A DNA stretch of 64,000 nt, from the NCBI GenBank assembly GCA_029641185.1, contig JAPWGK010000004.1:124001-188000 (forward strand), written 5' to 3'. This stretch comes from Pseudofabraea citricarpa (lineage: Eukaryota; Ascomycota; Leotiomycetes; Helotiales; Dermateaceae). The translations under genes were made by a program, and so were the position numbers. The notes below the pieces were generated by a model, which was not told the DNA's origin, ran no database searches, and was given only the letters and a program-made list of their open reading frames with translations. Below are positions 45,592 through 57,444 of the stretch, piece by piece. Position 1 is the first letter of the stretch, and each line of letters begins with the position of its first letter.

Positions 45592-48500
45592 GGATCTCGG
45601 GGTTTTTCTTTTTTTGTGGGAAGGAAAGAAAGAAAGGAGGAGAGAAAGAGGTGTCTAAATACCCCATACCCTCCACTACCTGGCGTTCAAACTGAGCTTA
45701 TTTTCGTTGGACATGCCCGATCGTTTTGATGGGCGGCGAGAAAATCGATGGGTTGGCTATTGCATGCATGCGAAAGGAGAGACGAAGAAGAGGAAAAAGC
45801 TGAAGAAGAGGAAGAGGAAGAAAAAGCTGTCGATATCGTTTTTTGCGGGAGGGTTTTCTTTTGTCTCGTCTTGTTCTTGTTCTTGTTCATACTTTTATCT
45901 TATACCCCGACTTTCGTTTTTCTTTTTCTTTTTTTCTTTGCGATTTTTTTAGCTAGGAGTGTGGGGGAATGAGAGGTAAAGAGGAAAAGAGTAGAGAGGT
46001 AGATGGCCTGGCCTTTTTTTTCTCTCGACGCACATAAGCTAGCTAGCTGGTAGCTATTGTTGGTTGTCGTTGAGGCTGAGGTTGAAAATTGCACTGCTTA
46101 GTTGGTTTGTCAGCTGATGTGCATGAATGGATGGCATCGTTTGCGTGGAATCGGGAACTCGGGAAATCGGGAATCGCGAATGGGAATTGGGAATTGGGAA
46201 TCGGGATAGACTTGATCGGTTTTTGTTTTCGTTTGCGGTTTCACCCTACCTATTCTAGATGAGATAGAATTGGGTGGATCGGATGAGAGGAAGAGGGAAA
46301 GAGATGAATTTGAATACCTGAAGAACTGAATCCCAAAAGACCACCTGGTTCATGCTCATGCTCATGCTCATGTTGATGTTGATGTTGAAAATATACTCAC
46401 TCGTCGGCTTGGTCGGTTTGCTTATCTTGGCCGTGTGCTTATGCTTGACTCTGAGATCTTGAGACTTTGGAGATTCGGATGGATGTCCAGGAAATTTTTC
46501 TTTTCTTTTTTTGTTTTTTTTTTTGGTGTGCTTGGGTATAAATATCCCCTCCCTTTTCTTTTTCCCATAGCCCTAACTATCCCAGGAAGACAAGACAGCG
46601 ATGAGATCCCAATTGGGCCAGCACCAAGCTTATCCTCCAGAGATAGCGACGCTGTGAGAAAGAAGGTCTGGTCTTGCGTCGTCCTTGATCCTTGGCGGCG
46701 TTCTATGCCCCTCTCTGTCTTTTGAGAGAGAGAGATAACAGGTTCTGTTGCTAGGTGGCTTTCTTGTCGTTAGATGGCTTGGATGGTGAGAGAGAGTGGA
46801 GAGATGAGAGGGGGAGGGGAGAGATGTGATTTGGGACAGGGGACAGAGAAGTTCTGATCTTCGTTTTGGTTAACGGATGGACCGACGACCGATGGGATGG
46901 GATGTGTACGAAGGGCGAAAAGATCTTGGCTGTCTCTCTGTATGTCTTGGTTGTTGGGGCATGTGTGGATAGATAGATGGGCGACGGGTGGGTGGGGTTG
47001 TTTTGTGTGTCTCGTGCGTATTTATACGTCTGGCGGCATTGGATTCTATGGTTTGTCCTTTTTCTTCTCTTCTTTTTCTTCTCCTTCTTTTTCTTCTTAT
47101 TCTTCTTCTTGATCTACTCACTGAGTTACCTACCTAGCTAATAAATAACCTAAGGATTTGAAGAACCAAGCTCTATAGCGAAATTTTTTTTTTTTTCTTC
47201 CTTTTTCACTCTTCTCGATTCTTGCAAGCGTGCTCTTCTTCTTCTTATCCTCTCAAAAAATATAAACCTACCTTTTTTTTTATCTCTCCCAGATACCCAC
47301 CCCCCTTTTCTTTTCTACATCTCTCGCTACGACCTCGCACGGGGGGGTGCGAGACCGTGGTTCGTATCCCTCGCTTGAGATTAATTTTCCTTTTCTTTTT
47401 CTTTTTTCCGTGGGGATCACGTGTCTTTCATTATATACCCATATATATATACCGTCTCCACCTCGTAAATGAACTTCTACCATCACAGGAAGACATGAAA
47501 GATGACGAAAGGCCGCTTTCTGGCGATGCATCGATATCATGTGCGTGTGTGCGTGTGTGTTTGTTTGTGTTTGACATACCCAGTCCTCGAGCTCCTCTTC
47601 CCTCTCAAAAACCCACTTCACAGGAAAATCGAACGCAAGATCCAAAGTTTCAAAACGGAAGACTAGGTTTGGTTGTCAGGGGTCTTCTCGCTGTCATCCT
47701 TCCCGGATTCGCGTGTGGGAAGTGAGAAATTGATAGGGAGAAGAGAGAGAGAGAGAGGGAATAAGCAATAGAAAGGAAGAGAAGCCGCATGCCAGATTTT
47801 GGGAAGCATGGCTCCGTCTTGATCGAATACTGCTGTCGTATGCTGGTGGAGTGCTCGGATCTCTTTTCGCGTCGTGTTCGGGCTTCTTGATTTTGACCTT
47901 GCGGGTTTTTTATAAAGACGCGCCGTTTCTCGCAAGAGGGAGAGAGAGTGAATGCGAGCAACGAGAGGGAGGTTCCCCCCTTCTCCTCTGGCTTTTTTCT
48001 TTCTTTCTTTCTTTTCTTCCTTCTTCTTTTCTAGGCTTACGTCCAAGATCTAAGCACTTGTGAAAATAATTCATGCTCTCATTTTCTGACATATGAAAAA
48101 AAGAAAAAAAAAAAAAAAACTTTGTCATCCCCTTCTCGCTCTTCTACTCTTCCTTGTCTCTTTTTCTTTTCTACCTCAACTGTCATCCTGTATCTTGGAC
48201 TCCTATACAAATAGAAGACGAAAAAATAGAAGATAAAAATAAAAATAAAAATAAATTACGGTACTCAGAAGGAAGGCTTTTTTTGCTTACCCCCCCCCCT
48301 TCCTCCCCCCTCAGATCTCAAGCCTATAAATCTCTTTTCTGCTACTGACTACTGACCCCGAGGAATCAGCAACTGTCATTCATCCTTGTATGCTATGCCG
48401 AAAAACTAGGACTACCTACCACCTACCTTGGAGACCTACGAGGAGCCGTGGCGGCTGAAATGAAGTGAAATGAATTGAGTTGACACTGCGCTGCGGCCCC

Positions 48501-49024
48501 TTATATGGACTCAAAAACAAAATCTGCGTGCTAGTATCGCATACTTAAGATAGGCGTACATGGGAATACTTTAAACATCAAAAGAAAAGCAAAAGCTTTG
48601 GCCAAGTTGATTAGGAACCTCCAAAAGCTAAACCCCGTCTGTAATATTAATACAAGATGCAAAAACACCAAGTTCTGCCATCTGAAAGTTCAACGAACAG
48701 CTTAATATTCTGCTAGCACTTGAGAGGGTCTGCTCGCTCTCGGTTTGTACTCCACAGCACGTCGTGCTTTCTAGAGATGTCATTAAATGTCCTATTGTTA
48801 ACTTATTATCAATCACGCTAGTATCTTCGATCGGCTGACTATAAGGAGCTTTCCTAATCTCGCTCTAATTATGAGGACGGCATCATAGGAGACCATGTTA
48901 CGAAACTTGATGGCCTGGCTAAAGTCGCACGGTTGCTATTATCGGAAGCTATCGTTTTCTTTATCAAGGGCTATAATGCTGGACTTCTTGTATTTCTTCG
49001 CACATCCTGATGTATCGCGTATAA

Positions 49025-49125
49025 AGTAGGCTTGTAGGCGTGAGCAACTGTAGTCGATGTTGTCAGTCAAGAAGTAGGCTGGTAGACGAGAGCAATGGTA
49101 GTTGATGTTATAAGAGTCAAGATCA
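49025..49125 (+). repeat. Two-copy tandem repeat, about 48-bp period
   Basis: An AGTAGGCTTGTAGGCGTGAG-type unit is followed 48 bp later by AGTAGGCTGGTAGACGAGAG. Both continue with a GCAA(C/T)GGTAGT(C/T)GATGTT-like block. The copies are diverged, so the duplication is not recent. Confidence 0.7.
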
Positions 49126-49982
49126 AATGCCGTTTGTTGAATGCTACACAGCTAGTGTTTTCAGAAAGGTGTACTAGTCCGAGTGCTTCCAGATTTCGTT
49201 TTTTCAGAGACGGACGTCGCTTAACTTTTCTCGTCCGACGCTCGATTTACGCGATGGATGAGAGGACAACGTGATGCCTTCAGAGAAACTCAAAATCAAA
49301 CACAATTACGCAGATGTTTCAAACCAGCAGCTTAGTTATAAGTTTATGCTAACAAGGTAAATATCCGATTGGATCGAGTGACAGTAGAAAAGGCGAAAAA
49401 GGAAAGAAAAGCAAAAACATACAACAGTGGGTATTCGCTGGTGGTCACCCACCCAACTACTAATCTACCGATCTGAGGCTTATGTATGGCAGAGCGGACG
49501 GGATGCCCAGTTCTCCTCAGTCTATGGTCGTATGTGGAAGCTTTCGTTGTATCTTTATTTATATTCAAGTGATTATAGATGCTAGGAAGATGATCCTGCA
49601 ACCTTTTTGTTTTTGCTTTGGAGAGTACACTGGTTTGGAGTTTAAGAATCGAGCCTTTTCGCTCAGCTTTTATCTCTGATTATCTCTGATTATCTCGGAA
49701 TCTAAGAGCGGAATATCCTAAGACTTTGTTAGAAAGTAGATGGATTGCTCTTATATCCCATGTGCCAGCTACACGCTAATATCTTTACAAATATCTATAA
49801 AACTGTTCCTAGTTATAGGATTATGCTTATATAATACGATCGTGTTTGCTAACACACCTAAGTCACTCCCCCTTTAGACTTTGACTTTCTGCTATGAAGA
49901 GTTTACCTTTTATTGCCAGATACTGTGGGGATTAGAAATTATCACTTGATCAATGCTAGTTAGTAGCCTTAGACATCAACAC

Positions 49983-50125
49983 CCTAAGGAGTCTATCACG
50001 GCGAAACCCACTTAGAGAATACAACTTGCCACCTTCAGATCGATTTAGCCCCCACTCCCTTAAGGAGTCGATCACGGCGAAACCCACTTAGAGAATACAA
50101 CTTGCCACCTCCAGACCAATTCTGC
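49983..50125 (+). repeat. Two-copy tandem repeat, 76-bp period, beside the ABC transporter stop
   Basis: The block AAGGAGTC(T/G)ATCACGGCGA starting at 49986 recurs at 50062 and continues in both copies through AACCCACTTAGAGAATACAA and CTTGCCACCT with only a few substitutions. It lies about 100 bp from the 3' end of the ABC transporter gene, probably within or near its 3' UTR. Confidence 0.85.
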
Positions 50126-50220
50126 TTCTTTCAATACCTAGGCAGATTCTTGTTGCCAGGTACTTTCATGTTGTCATTCAAATTCGAGTGTCTTTAATAA
50201 TCAACATCGCCAATCACCTA

Positions 50221-53200
50221 CTACTCTTCTCCATCATCTCCAACAACAGCACCAGTTTCTAATACCCTGTCAGGCTTCTCAAACATAGCTAGGCGTCCTC
50301 TCTCCAAAACGGCCAGTCTTTCACAGTGTGTTATAGTTCCAAGCCGATGTGCAATAGTGACAGTCGTATACCCATCAAATTCCTCTTGGATAATTCGCTG
50401 CATCAGGTTATCAGTCTCGTTGTCAACGTTGCTTGTTGCTTCGTCGAGAAACAAGATTTTCCCCGTCTCATCTTTTCTCACCATGGCGCCTGCCAAAGCC
50501 AATAATTGCTGTTCACCTTTCGATAGTGGCTGCGCGTTGAGGTCTGCATCTAAGCCCCCTCGATTTTGGATTGTCTCCCATAGGCAGACCTTTTTGAGTG
50601 CAGATATGATATCCGTGTCATTTACAGCGAGGTTGAGAGGATCAACGTTGAGTCTAACCGAGCCTGCTATGATGAGTGGATCTTGAGGAATGACGATGAA
50701 CCGGGATCGAAGTAAGTTTCGTGGAACAGTGCTAATATCGATGCCGTCGACGAATACTGAGCCCTCATTCATGTCTTGAAGGCGCAATAGCACGTATAAT
50801 AACGAACTTTTACCACTATGAAAAAGTTAGAGAATCGAAATTAAAGATCTAGCCCACCTGGTATTTTAAAACCCAAGGATCTAAAACTCAAAGCTTACCT
50901 TCCAGTACGCCCACAGATACCAACTTTTTCACCAGGGAGAATCGTCATGGAAATATTCTGCAAGGCATTGACGTCCCCACTATCAACAATCAGTACCTAG
51001 CATACGAATAAAAGGCTCAGAGAGCAGTGGCTACATACCCATAAGATGTTGTGAGGTCTCGAATTTCAATCAAGCCCTTATCTGGCCAGTTTGGAGGTGG
51101 TATCGAATCTTCTCCTGGTTTATCTTCTGGGGTGATGTCCTTTTCAAAAGTCTTGGTTCTTGCTATTGCACCCAACGAGGTTTCCAGAGACGTCCAACTA
51201 TTAATGAGATCCTGAAGACTCATGGTGAATGCCATAACACTTGTCAATGAAACACCAAGAGTGCCGGGACTGGTTGTACTGCGGAGTAGCATAGCAAGAG
51301 CCATGACGACGACTGCTATTGAAGCCGTCATAAAATCGAGCACGAGATTGAGCCACCTCTGAACGCAATAGAGAAGATAGTAGGGTTTTTGAGAATTGTC
51401 AAGATGATTCTCATTGATATCTCGGAAGTAGGATTGCCAACCGAATGCTCGGATAGTAGACAGCCCTTCCAAAGTCTCTACGAAGCTCGAGTATAAAGGA
51501 CTTTTGGCTTCTAAATCCAAGAACCTTAGCTGTCGTGATGTACGCAGATAAAACATCTGTATAAAGTATAGAACGATAACAGTTGGAATTATTACAATGG
51601 CGATATAGCTGGATCCAAGAGATATTAGTGCCAATTGGGCAAGGCATTGTATAGCAGCTACATAGACCTTTAGTCAGACCCTTGAGATCAAATATAGTTG
51701 ATAACTTACCTTTGAATGTTCCGAATGCCTCCGAGGGAAGAACGGCATCCACAAGTGTCATGTCCTGACTGAACCGATTAAGAGTGATTCCTGAATCGGT
51801 TTTTGCAAAGAAAGACATCGGAGCACGCATCACTGTTTGGAGTAGAATTTGATGTAGACGTGCCCCGGATTTTGGTACGATCTTAATCATGATTTGCCTA
51901 TTAGAATAGAATTAGTAGTGGCACGAACTTTATATATTCTCATGCTGAGAAGTCTTTTACCGTGATACATACCATATCATCATAGCCTGAGATACAGAGG
52001 CCGCTACCGCAAGCAAGACATAGACACCTATGAACCTCCCAGAGTTTCGACCCTGGTCATTGCTATACCACATGAGCCAGATCTCTAATTTCTGATTAGT
52101 ATCGAAATGAGCAACCTTCTCGATACTCCTGACTTACGAGGGAAGTTGACGGTGAATATATTAATCGAGATAATGGCTAAGGCTGCCATGCTATACCAGA
52201 ATCCAATCGATTTCAGATAGTACGAATAGACCGCGAAGTCACCCGCACGCCTTGTCAAGTCTGCAAACTGCTCCTCAGTTGGAGGTTTCACAAACTTGAT
52301 GGCAGCACGTGGTGTTTCTTCAGACGAAGTTCCACTTTCCTGGGCCTTGAAATTAGGTTGTGATAAGAGAGTATTGACGAATCCAGGGACTGTCTTTAAG
52401 ACATTGAATGGCCCTTCCTGGGCGGTATGACCTGAAGATAGGACGATGATGTGATCCGATATTGACAAGTGGCGAGCTTTTGTATTTCTATCAGCAGTGG
52501 TCCGAGATGGATATTGATTTCGTTTACCTGAGTGGGTGGCTATTATAATTGTAGGATTCCACCTACGAAGAAGCCCTTGCTTGCTAAACAACCTTGTAAC
52601 AAGAGTCTCTTCTGTTTGGATATCTAGAGCGCTCAATATGTCATCCAATAAAAGGATGTCACGTCTTGCATAGACGGCTCTAGCCAGGGCCTAATCCATT
52701 AACTCTGCATAACTATGATGAGTATTAAGTGATAAACTTACTATACGTTGTTTCTGTCCACCGCTCAATGTGAACCCTTGGCTTCCTACCACAGAGCTAT
52801 CGCCGTGAGGTAAATGCGCAATATCCTCCTCGAGAACACAACTGTAGATAACGCTTTGATACCAATTCATGTCAAATATAGACGCACCACAAACTGCATC
52901 ACGAATGCTGGTATTTGGTAACCATGAACTCTGACTGCAGTATGCCATGTGTGTAGAAGAAATCTGCATGGTGCCATTCTCACAAGGCAGTTCTCCTAAA
53001 ATTGCCTTAAGCAATGTCGACTTGCCGCAGCCAACCGAGCCAAGAACCATGGTCAGGGAGCCCTTGTGAGCATGCAGGTTGATATGGTGTAAGGTTATTT
53101 CTGATGTAGATGAAGCTCGAATGTCTACGTTCTCCATCAGTATGCATGTATCATTCGTTTTAGAATTCACAGCTTGTAGATCTTGAAGCTCAATGGCATC

Positions 53201-55300
53201 TCGTATAGCCTTGTCCGAATTTTTGTGGCTGAGTTTTCCACGTGGTATTTCACGGTCTATTTTGATGCGGTGATCTTCAAGTTGTGGAGAGTTGAGGAAT
53301 TTGGTAATTCTGTCAAAGCATCCAAAAGCCGATGCCACCACCGGGAGCGAAGAGAGCAGTGCCGTTGCTGGATTTGTAACAAGATATATAATAGAGAGTG
53401 ACGTGAACGCTTGGATAGTTGAAAGCGATTCGGACCCCCTCACTTCGGCTTGTATAGCAAAAGCAGCAAAGGTGATAAGAGGTGCTGATATTTGTGGCAG
53501 CGATGCTGAGAATGATTAGTTCATTGACGTTTTCTTTGACGAAAGCCAAGGATTGACTTACCGATTACGTTGAGCCATACAATCAGCCAGCGGAAACGCT
53601 TTCCTAATTGAAGTTCCCTGATCCTTTGACCCTGGAGTACTTCAGTCATTCGATCAACAAGGCCCATCAACTTTACGCTTCTCATTGATCTCAATGTTGT
53701 AGAAACCATCCCTATTCTACGCTGGATCGCCTGCACCCACTCCACTTGCGTTCCACCAATAAATGACGCAATCCAGAGCTCTATGGCAAAACAGACTAAA
53801 ACATAGTTAGTTAAGTGATAGAGGGTAATTGATAAATTTGGAGAAAGGAAAAGCAACTCATAAATATAAATCAAAGGGTTAGTTGAAGGGAACATACTAA
53901 GAACAATTATAATAGGTGCGACACAGACCCCACCAAGCTGTAGCTCAAGAAGCCAGATTCCAATGCCAATCTCAACAAGCCTGGCCCAAAGTTCATTGGC
54001 AAGTTCCAAACTACCTGCAATCCTATCTATGTCTGTGCTCATAAGAGTCACTGCAGCTGATTCATCATACTCGTCTGCGTACAACACAAGCGTCTTGCTG
54101 TAAATCATTTGAACGATCGATCCTCTGAACATGGTGATCATCCTAAACATTTGATGCTTGTAATGAACTGTAGATATCTAGGATACCAAATTAGCCCAAG
54201 TTCTATATTCTATGTTTGTGGCATATTAATTACCGCAATTCCAAGATATATGAGTCCTGTTGCTGCTATAAGGCCATATGCATAGTTCATTGTATCGATG
54301 TTGCTTGGTTGGCTAAGAAGCCTAAGAGCTCGGTTTATGAGAAATGGCTGAGCATAACTGAACCCAATAAGGCAGCATCTCGGGATGATAATTCTAAGCA
54401 AAGACCATCGTAAGCATATAATCGAAGCATATATGAGTCTATAGCGACTTTTTGTTTGGCCTAAAAGGTGTTAGTAATACATTTGAGTTTGAAGACGGGT
54501 TGTCATACACTTTTCCCAAGACGCGTGCATGCGCTCACCAAGCAACCTAGAGCTTAGGTCTTCGTCTAATGAAAACAGATCATCAAGTGCCAGGAGCTTC
54601 CAGAAACCTTTCATGAATAACGGGTCGAGCCACCAGAATGTTGTACGATTGAATATGCCGGCGGTTGATTCAGGAGAGGAGCCTTGATAAGCCAGTGTAA
54701 GGCACGAACGCTTATCTTTGGACTCAACAAGAAGAAGTAACACCTGGATTCCGATGCCAGTTGAGAGCACCGCGGCGATAGCAGGGTTTTCATGTCTAAT
54801 ATACAACGTACGCACTTGAGAAATACCGAACATAATCGATGAGAGTAGGTAAACGCTGAGCAGTGTTGAAGGTCGGAGGGATTTGCGATGCTCCATCCAT
54901 GAGAGTATCGCAACGCCCAAGGCGCCGATAAAGGATAGCACAGAACTTGGAATAGCGGTTCGGACACGTTTAAGGTCATCAGAAGACCACAAGATCAAAA
55001 TGCTCAATTGAAGAATGACAAAGAGAACTGTCAGCACCTGAGGAATGGTTAATTGGTAACTTGATCCCGCTGATGGCTGTGACATACGATTTTTGCTGTT
55101 CGAAATGCATTGGGTAGTGTCTTAATGTCGTATCTATATAATTTTGATATCCTGAAGGCAGAGAATATAAGCATCAAAGATGATGGCCCGATAGATAATA
55201 TGCTCTGCTCGAAAAGAAGCGTGAAGTCGAAGGGGTGCTGCCCACATTTGACAGCAGGCCCAAAGACGTTGTCAAAATCAATAGGACACTGGGCTGCCAT
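50221..55300 (-). CDS. ABCC (MRP-type) ABC transporter, full-length
   Basis: Thirteen exons: 55088..55300, 54509..55037, 54234..54460, 53898..54177, 53562..53795, 52742..53505, 52528..52690, 52138..52476, 51973..52084, 51710..51897, 51039..51657, 50899..50979, 50221..50815. All junctions are in phase, giving 1447 residues, the normal size for fungal multidrug-resistance-protein-type exporters. Order: N-terminal helical TMD0-like region, a linker with QGSSPESTAGIFNRTTFWWL, TMD1, NBD1 (Walker A GSVGCGKST, signature LSGGQKQRI, Walker B ILLLDDILSALD), TMD2 and NBD2 (Walker A GRTGSGKSS, Walker B ILFLDEATSNVD, H-loop IAHRLGTI). The NBD2 signature reads LSKGE instead of LSGGQ, and NBD1 has Asp after Walker B where Glu is catalytic; such asymmetry is common in ABCC proteins. 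It lies beside the RiPP precursor and is the likely exporter or self-protection pump. Confidence 0.93.
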
Positions 55301-56040
55301 AGCGAACCAAATGGATCATTCGAAAGGAATGAAGCAGCAAGTCACGAGAGATAGAAGGACTAAGCATGCAATTAAGGTTTTCAATGCGGCGGCGTGACAT
55401 GAAAGGAGGCTTTGATATTTTGATCTTGCGCTCGCCGACCGAGCGGGGAAGCACACTTATGGATGAAAGGTCACGTAGTATTAGCTTGCTCCTTACATTA
55501 CGACTCCAGCTTCTGCCTGGAAACAAGCGCTTTTTACAACGAATCAGAATTTGGGTTTTAATGTTGTGATACAACAATGCACAAACCATAATGTTGGATC
55601 TGGTAAAAGTAAAGTAAGTTCATATATTAAAGGTAATTGTGGCATGTATTAGCAACATGTTGATTTTTTTTACCGCTGCGGTGACTTCATTCGGCAAAAT
55701 TTAATCAAATAAGCTCCATGATTTACCTGAAATCTCCTTTCAGACCTTCGTCCCGACGTAGTGGTTGCGACTCCATATCACGTGGTCACATATCTTCAAG
55801 CAGATACCTTTGGAAGGTAAGACACAATTCATGACTCTATTGTTTCGGCCGTGAAAGAATGTCATAGAGTTCAGCTGTCTCGCATATAAGAATCCTCTTC
55901 CCTTATCCAAGTAAACAATAACCAGAAAGAAAAGAAAAGCAATATAGAAGGAAACAAAGTCATGTTCGCTCATCCTTCTCCAATCATCGCTTATCTTAGA
56001 AAGCTCGAAAAGCTCGAAAAGCTCCTGTCATCCACAAGCA
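55301..56040. other. Spacer between ABC transporter and RiPP precursor genes
   Basis: About 740 bp with no gene. It contains the transporter promoter and the precursor 3' flank; both genes are on the minus strand. A short AAAGCTCG direct repeat is at about 55999..56024. Confidence 0.5.
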
Positions 56041-56240
56041 TTACTTCTTCTCCTCCTCAATCTCGCTATCAGCTACAATGTAGCTATATAGGGCAGTGGA
56101 AGCTGAATCGCGCTTCTTTTGTTCCTCGACTTCGCTATCGGCAACAATGTAACTATACAGGGCGGTAGAAGCTTGCTCTCGCTTCTCTTCTACTTCGCTA
56201 TCAGCTACAATGTAGCTGTACAGGGCTGTGCTAGTTTGGT
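56041..56240 (-). repeat. Three in-frame core-peptide repeats
   Basis: Three direct DNA repeats of about 63-69 bp, each with a copy of the CTACATTGTAGCTGATAGCG-type block (forward strand CGCTATC(A/G)GC(T/A)ACAATGTA). The amino-acid block is fully conserved, while synonymous sites (for example GTA/GTT, GCT/GCC, TAC/TAT) and the linkers between the blocks differ. That indicates selection on the peptide core rather than a fresh duplication. Confidence 0.9.
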
Positions 56241-56395
56241 CGCGCGGTGAGAACTGTAAGGCTTGTCCACTGTTTTAGTAAACACGAAAATTTCCGACAA
56301 GAGGTCGCCTAAATACCTGGTACCGAGCTAATGGGTGCTGCCACAGCGAATGATGATGCAAGTGCCATAACTGTTGCTATCTTGCTAAGAATCAT
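56041..56395 (-). CDS. Dikaritin-type RiPP precursor: signal peptide plus three Kex2-separated core repeats
   Basis: Two exons encode a short secreted precursor. Exon 1 (56317..56395) gives a signal peptide (positively charged MILSK start, then a hydrophobic stretch ending SFAVAAP). Exon 2 (56041..56261) gives three near-identical repeats of 21-23 residues, for 99 residues in all. An alternative splice choice (56324..56395 with 56041..56253) gives 94. Every repeat contains the invariant block STALYSYIVADSE, then an acidic E(V/I)EE tail. Repeats 1/2 and 2/3 are joined by Lys-Arg dibasic sites. Repeat 1 is preceded by a single Arg, and repeat 3 ends in Lys-Lys at the stop. Signal peptide, Kex2-flanked repeats and a Tyr-containing core are the hallmarks of fungal UstA-like precursors (ustiloxin, phomopsin, asperipin, epichloecyclin types). 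Two UstYa proteins follow within 4 kb. The mature product is unknown. Confidence 0.85.
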
Positions 56396-57444
56396 CTTGA
56401 GATTTGTGAATTCTGTTGATAATAATTATCACATTCCCAAAAATGGCCTCAATATGAATGCTTACTGGCTTTGGAAATCTAGTTGACAGAGTCGTAGAGT
56501 ATCCTGGGGTGGTAAGCTAATAGAAGGTATTGAGTTTGAGTAAGGAAAAGGGGACTCTGAAATAATCAATGAGAAGTGCCCTTGAGTCTCCCTTCAAATT
56601 ATTGGATAAAAGGCTTGCTTTCCGCTTCCTTCGTCGATTTTTTCTTGGTCGAGAAAAAGCATACTCTGTATGTTTGTTGTGCCAGGTCCTTGCAGAATCC
56701 TCGCATGCATATGGTAGCTTGACACGACTCACCAGAAGGATAAATGTATTGTTGGATGAATGAAGCAGTAGTTTTCGATGATCCTCTTCCCGAGTTGAAT
56801 CAATCATACATAATCACAAAAGCACTCAGCATGAGATACGTAGAGATATACGTCAGGGTACAGGTGTAAGGAATCCTACCGTGACAATTCTTACTCAACT
56901 GCATAATCCAGGCCTCTTATCTTCGAGTAGCATGCACGTCTGTATAGCGGATGAAATAAACGACGGTTATTGATCTGTACTTGGTTCAATGGGGAGTTGT
57001 CGAGCTGCTGCTGCGGGGTCGACTCACGATGTGGCCCTCATTTTAAAACTTGCTTGACTGCAGATGCGAACAATTTAAATGCATGCAAGTGCAGCCAAAA
57101 TATATTTTCATGCATTGGAAAATGCTCGTGTGAATGATTTTGTGATGTTACCTGCATATAGACGTATCAAATCTCGGCTTCCTTATCTATCAGAATTCCA
57201 AGCGTTGGATCCAACAACGCAGAATCCAACAGCGTCGGAATACTACCATTTCTGTAAATGTATGCACCAACTCCACGAACACTATCGTATGAGGGGTAGT
57301 TTGGGTATCGAAATCTCAAGAATCGAGAGACTGAGAATTCGAGTGGTGCCAATGTCCACACGCTTTTATTTTCTACTTCTCTAGCACTCAATCCAGCTTC
57401 AAATTTTCGCAAATAATTTGCTGTCAAAATAATACAGAATTGAG
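56396..57444. promoter_or_regulatory. Divergent intergenic region, RiPP precursor / UstYa-like gene 1
   Basis: About 1.05 kb between the divergent starts of the precursor (-) and the first UstYa-like gene (+), and so probably the main control region of the cluster. The open frames inside (about 100 residues at 57079..57384) lack family signal. I found no clear repeated palindrome that I would call a regulator site. Confidence 0.45.

Larger units (their letters stand above)
45592..50220. other. 4.6-kb gene-free region of purine/pyrimidine tracts and tandem repeats
   Basis: No gene. The left 2.8 kb is dominated by strand-asymmetric GA-rich and CT-rich tracts (for example 45770..45835 GAAGAAGAGG units, 47060..47112 TTCTTCT units, 47998..48030 CTTTCTTT) and repeated GCTCAT units at 46351..46372 and near-perfect GGGAAT(C/T) units at 46150..46205. 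Frames over these tracts encode only low-complexity peptides. From 48.4 kb the composition becomes AT-rich, with two short tandem duplications (49025..49125 and 49983..50125) just downstream of the ABC transporter. It forms a natural left border to the RiPP cluster. Confidence 0.5.

Noticed and set aside
47222..47725. 167-residue frame in the 45.6-50.2 kb region
   Set aside because: Built from T-rich and CT-rich tracts giving poly-Phe/Ser runs; no coherent protein.
55962..56168. Plus-strand frame across the precursor repeats
   Set aside because: It shadows the minus-strand repeats. Only the minus strand gives a signal peptide, dibasic sites and perfectly conserved repeat cores.
57079..57384. 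101-residue frame between precursor and UstYa-like gene 1
   Set aside because: No signal peptide, no repeats, no family motif; I could not support it as a second precursor.
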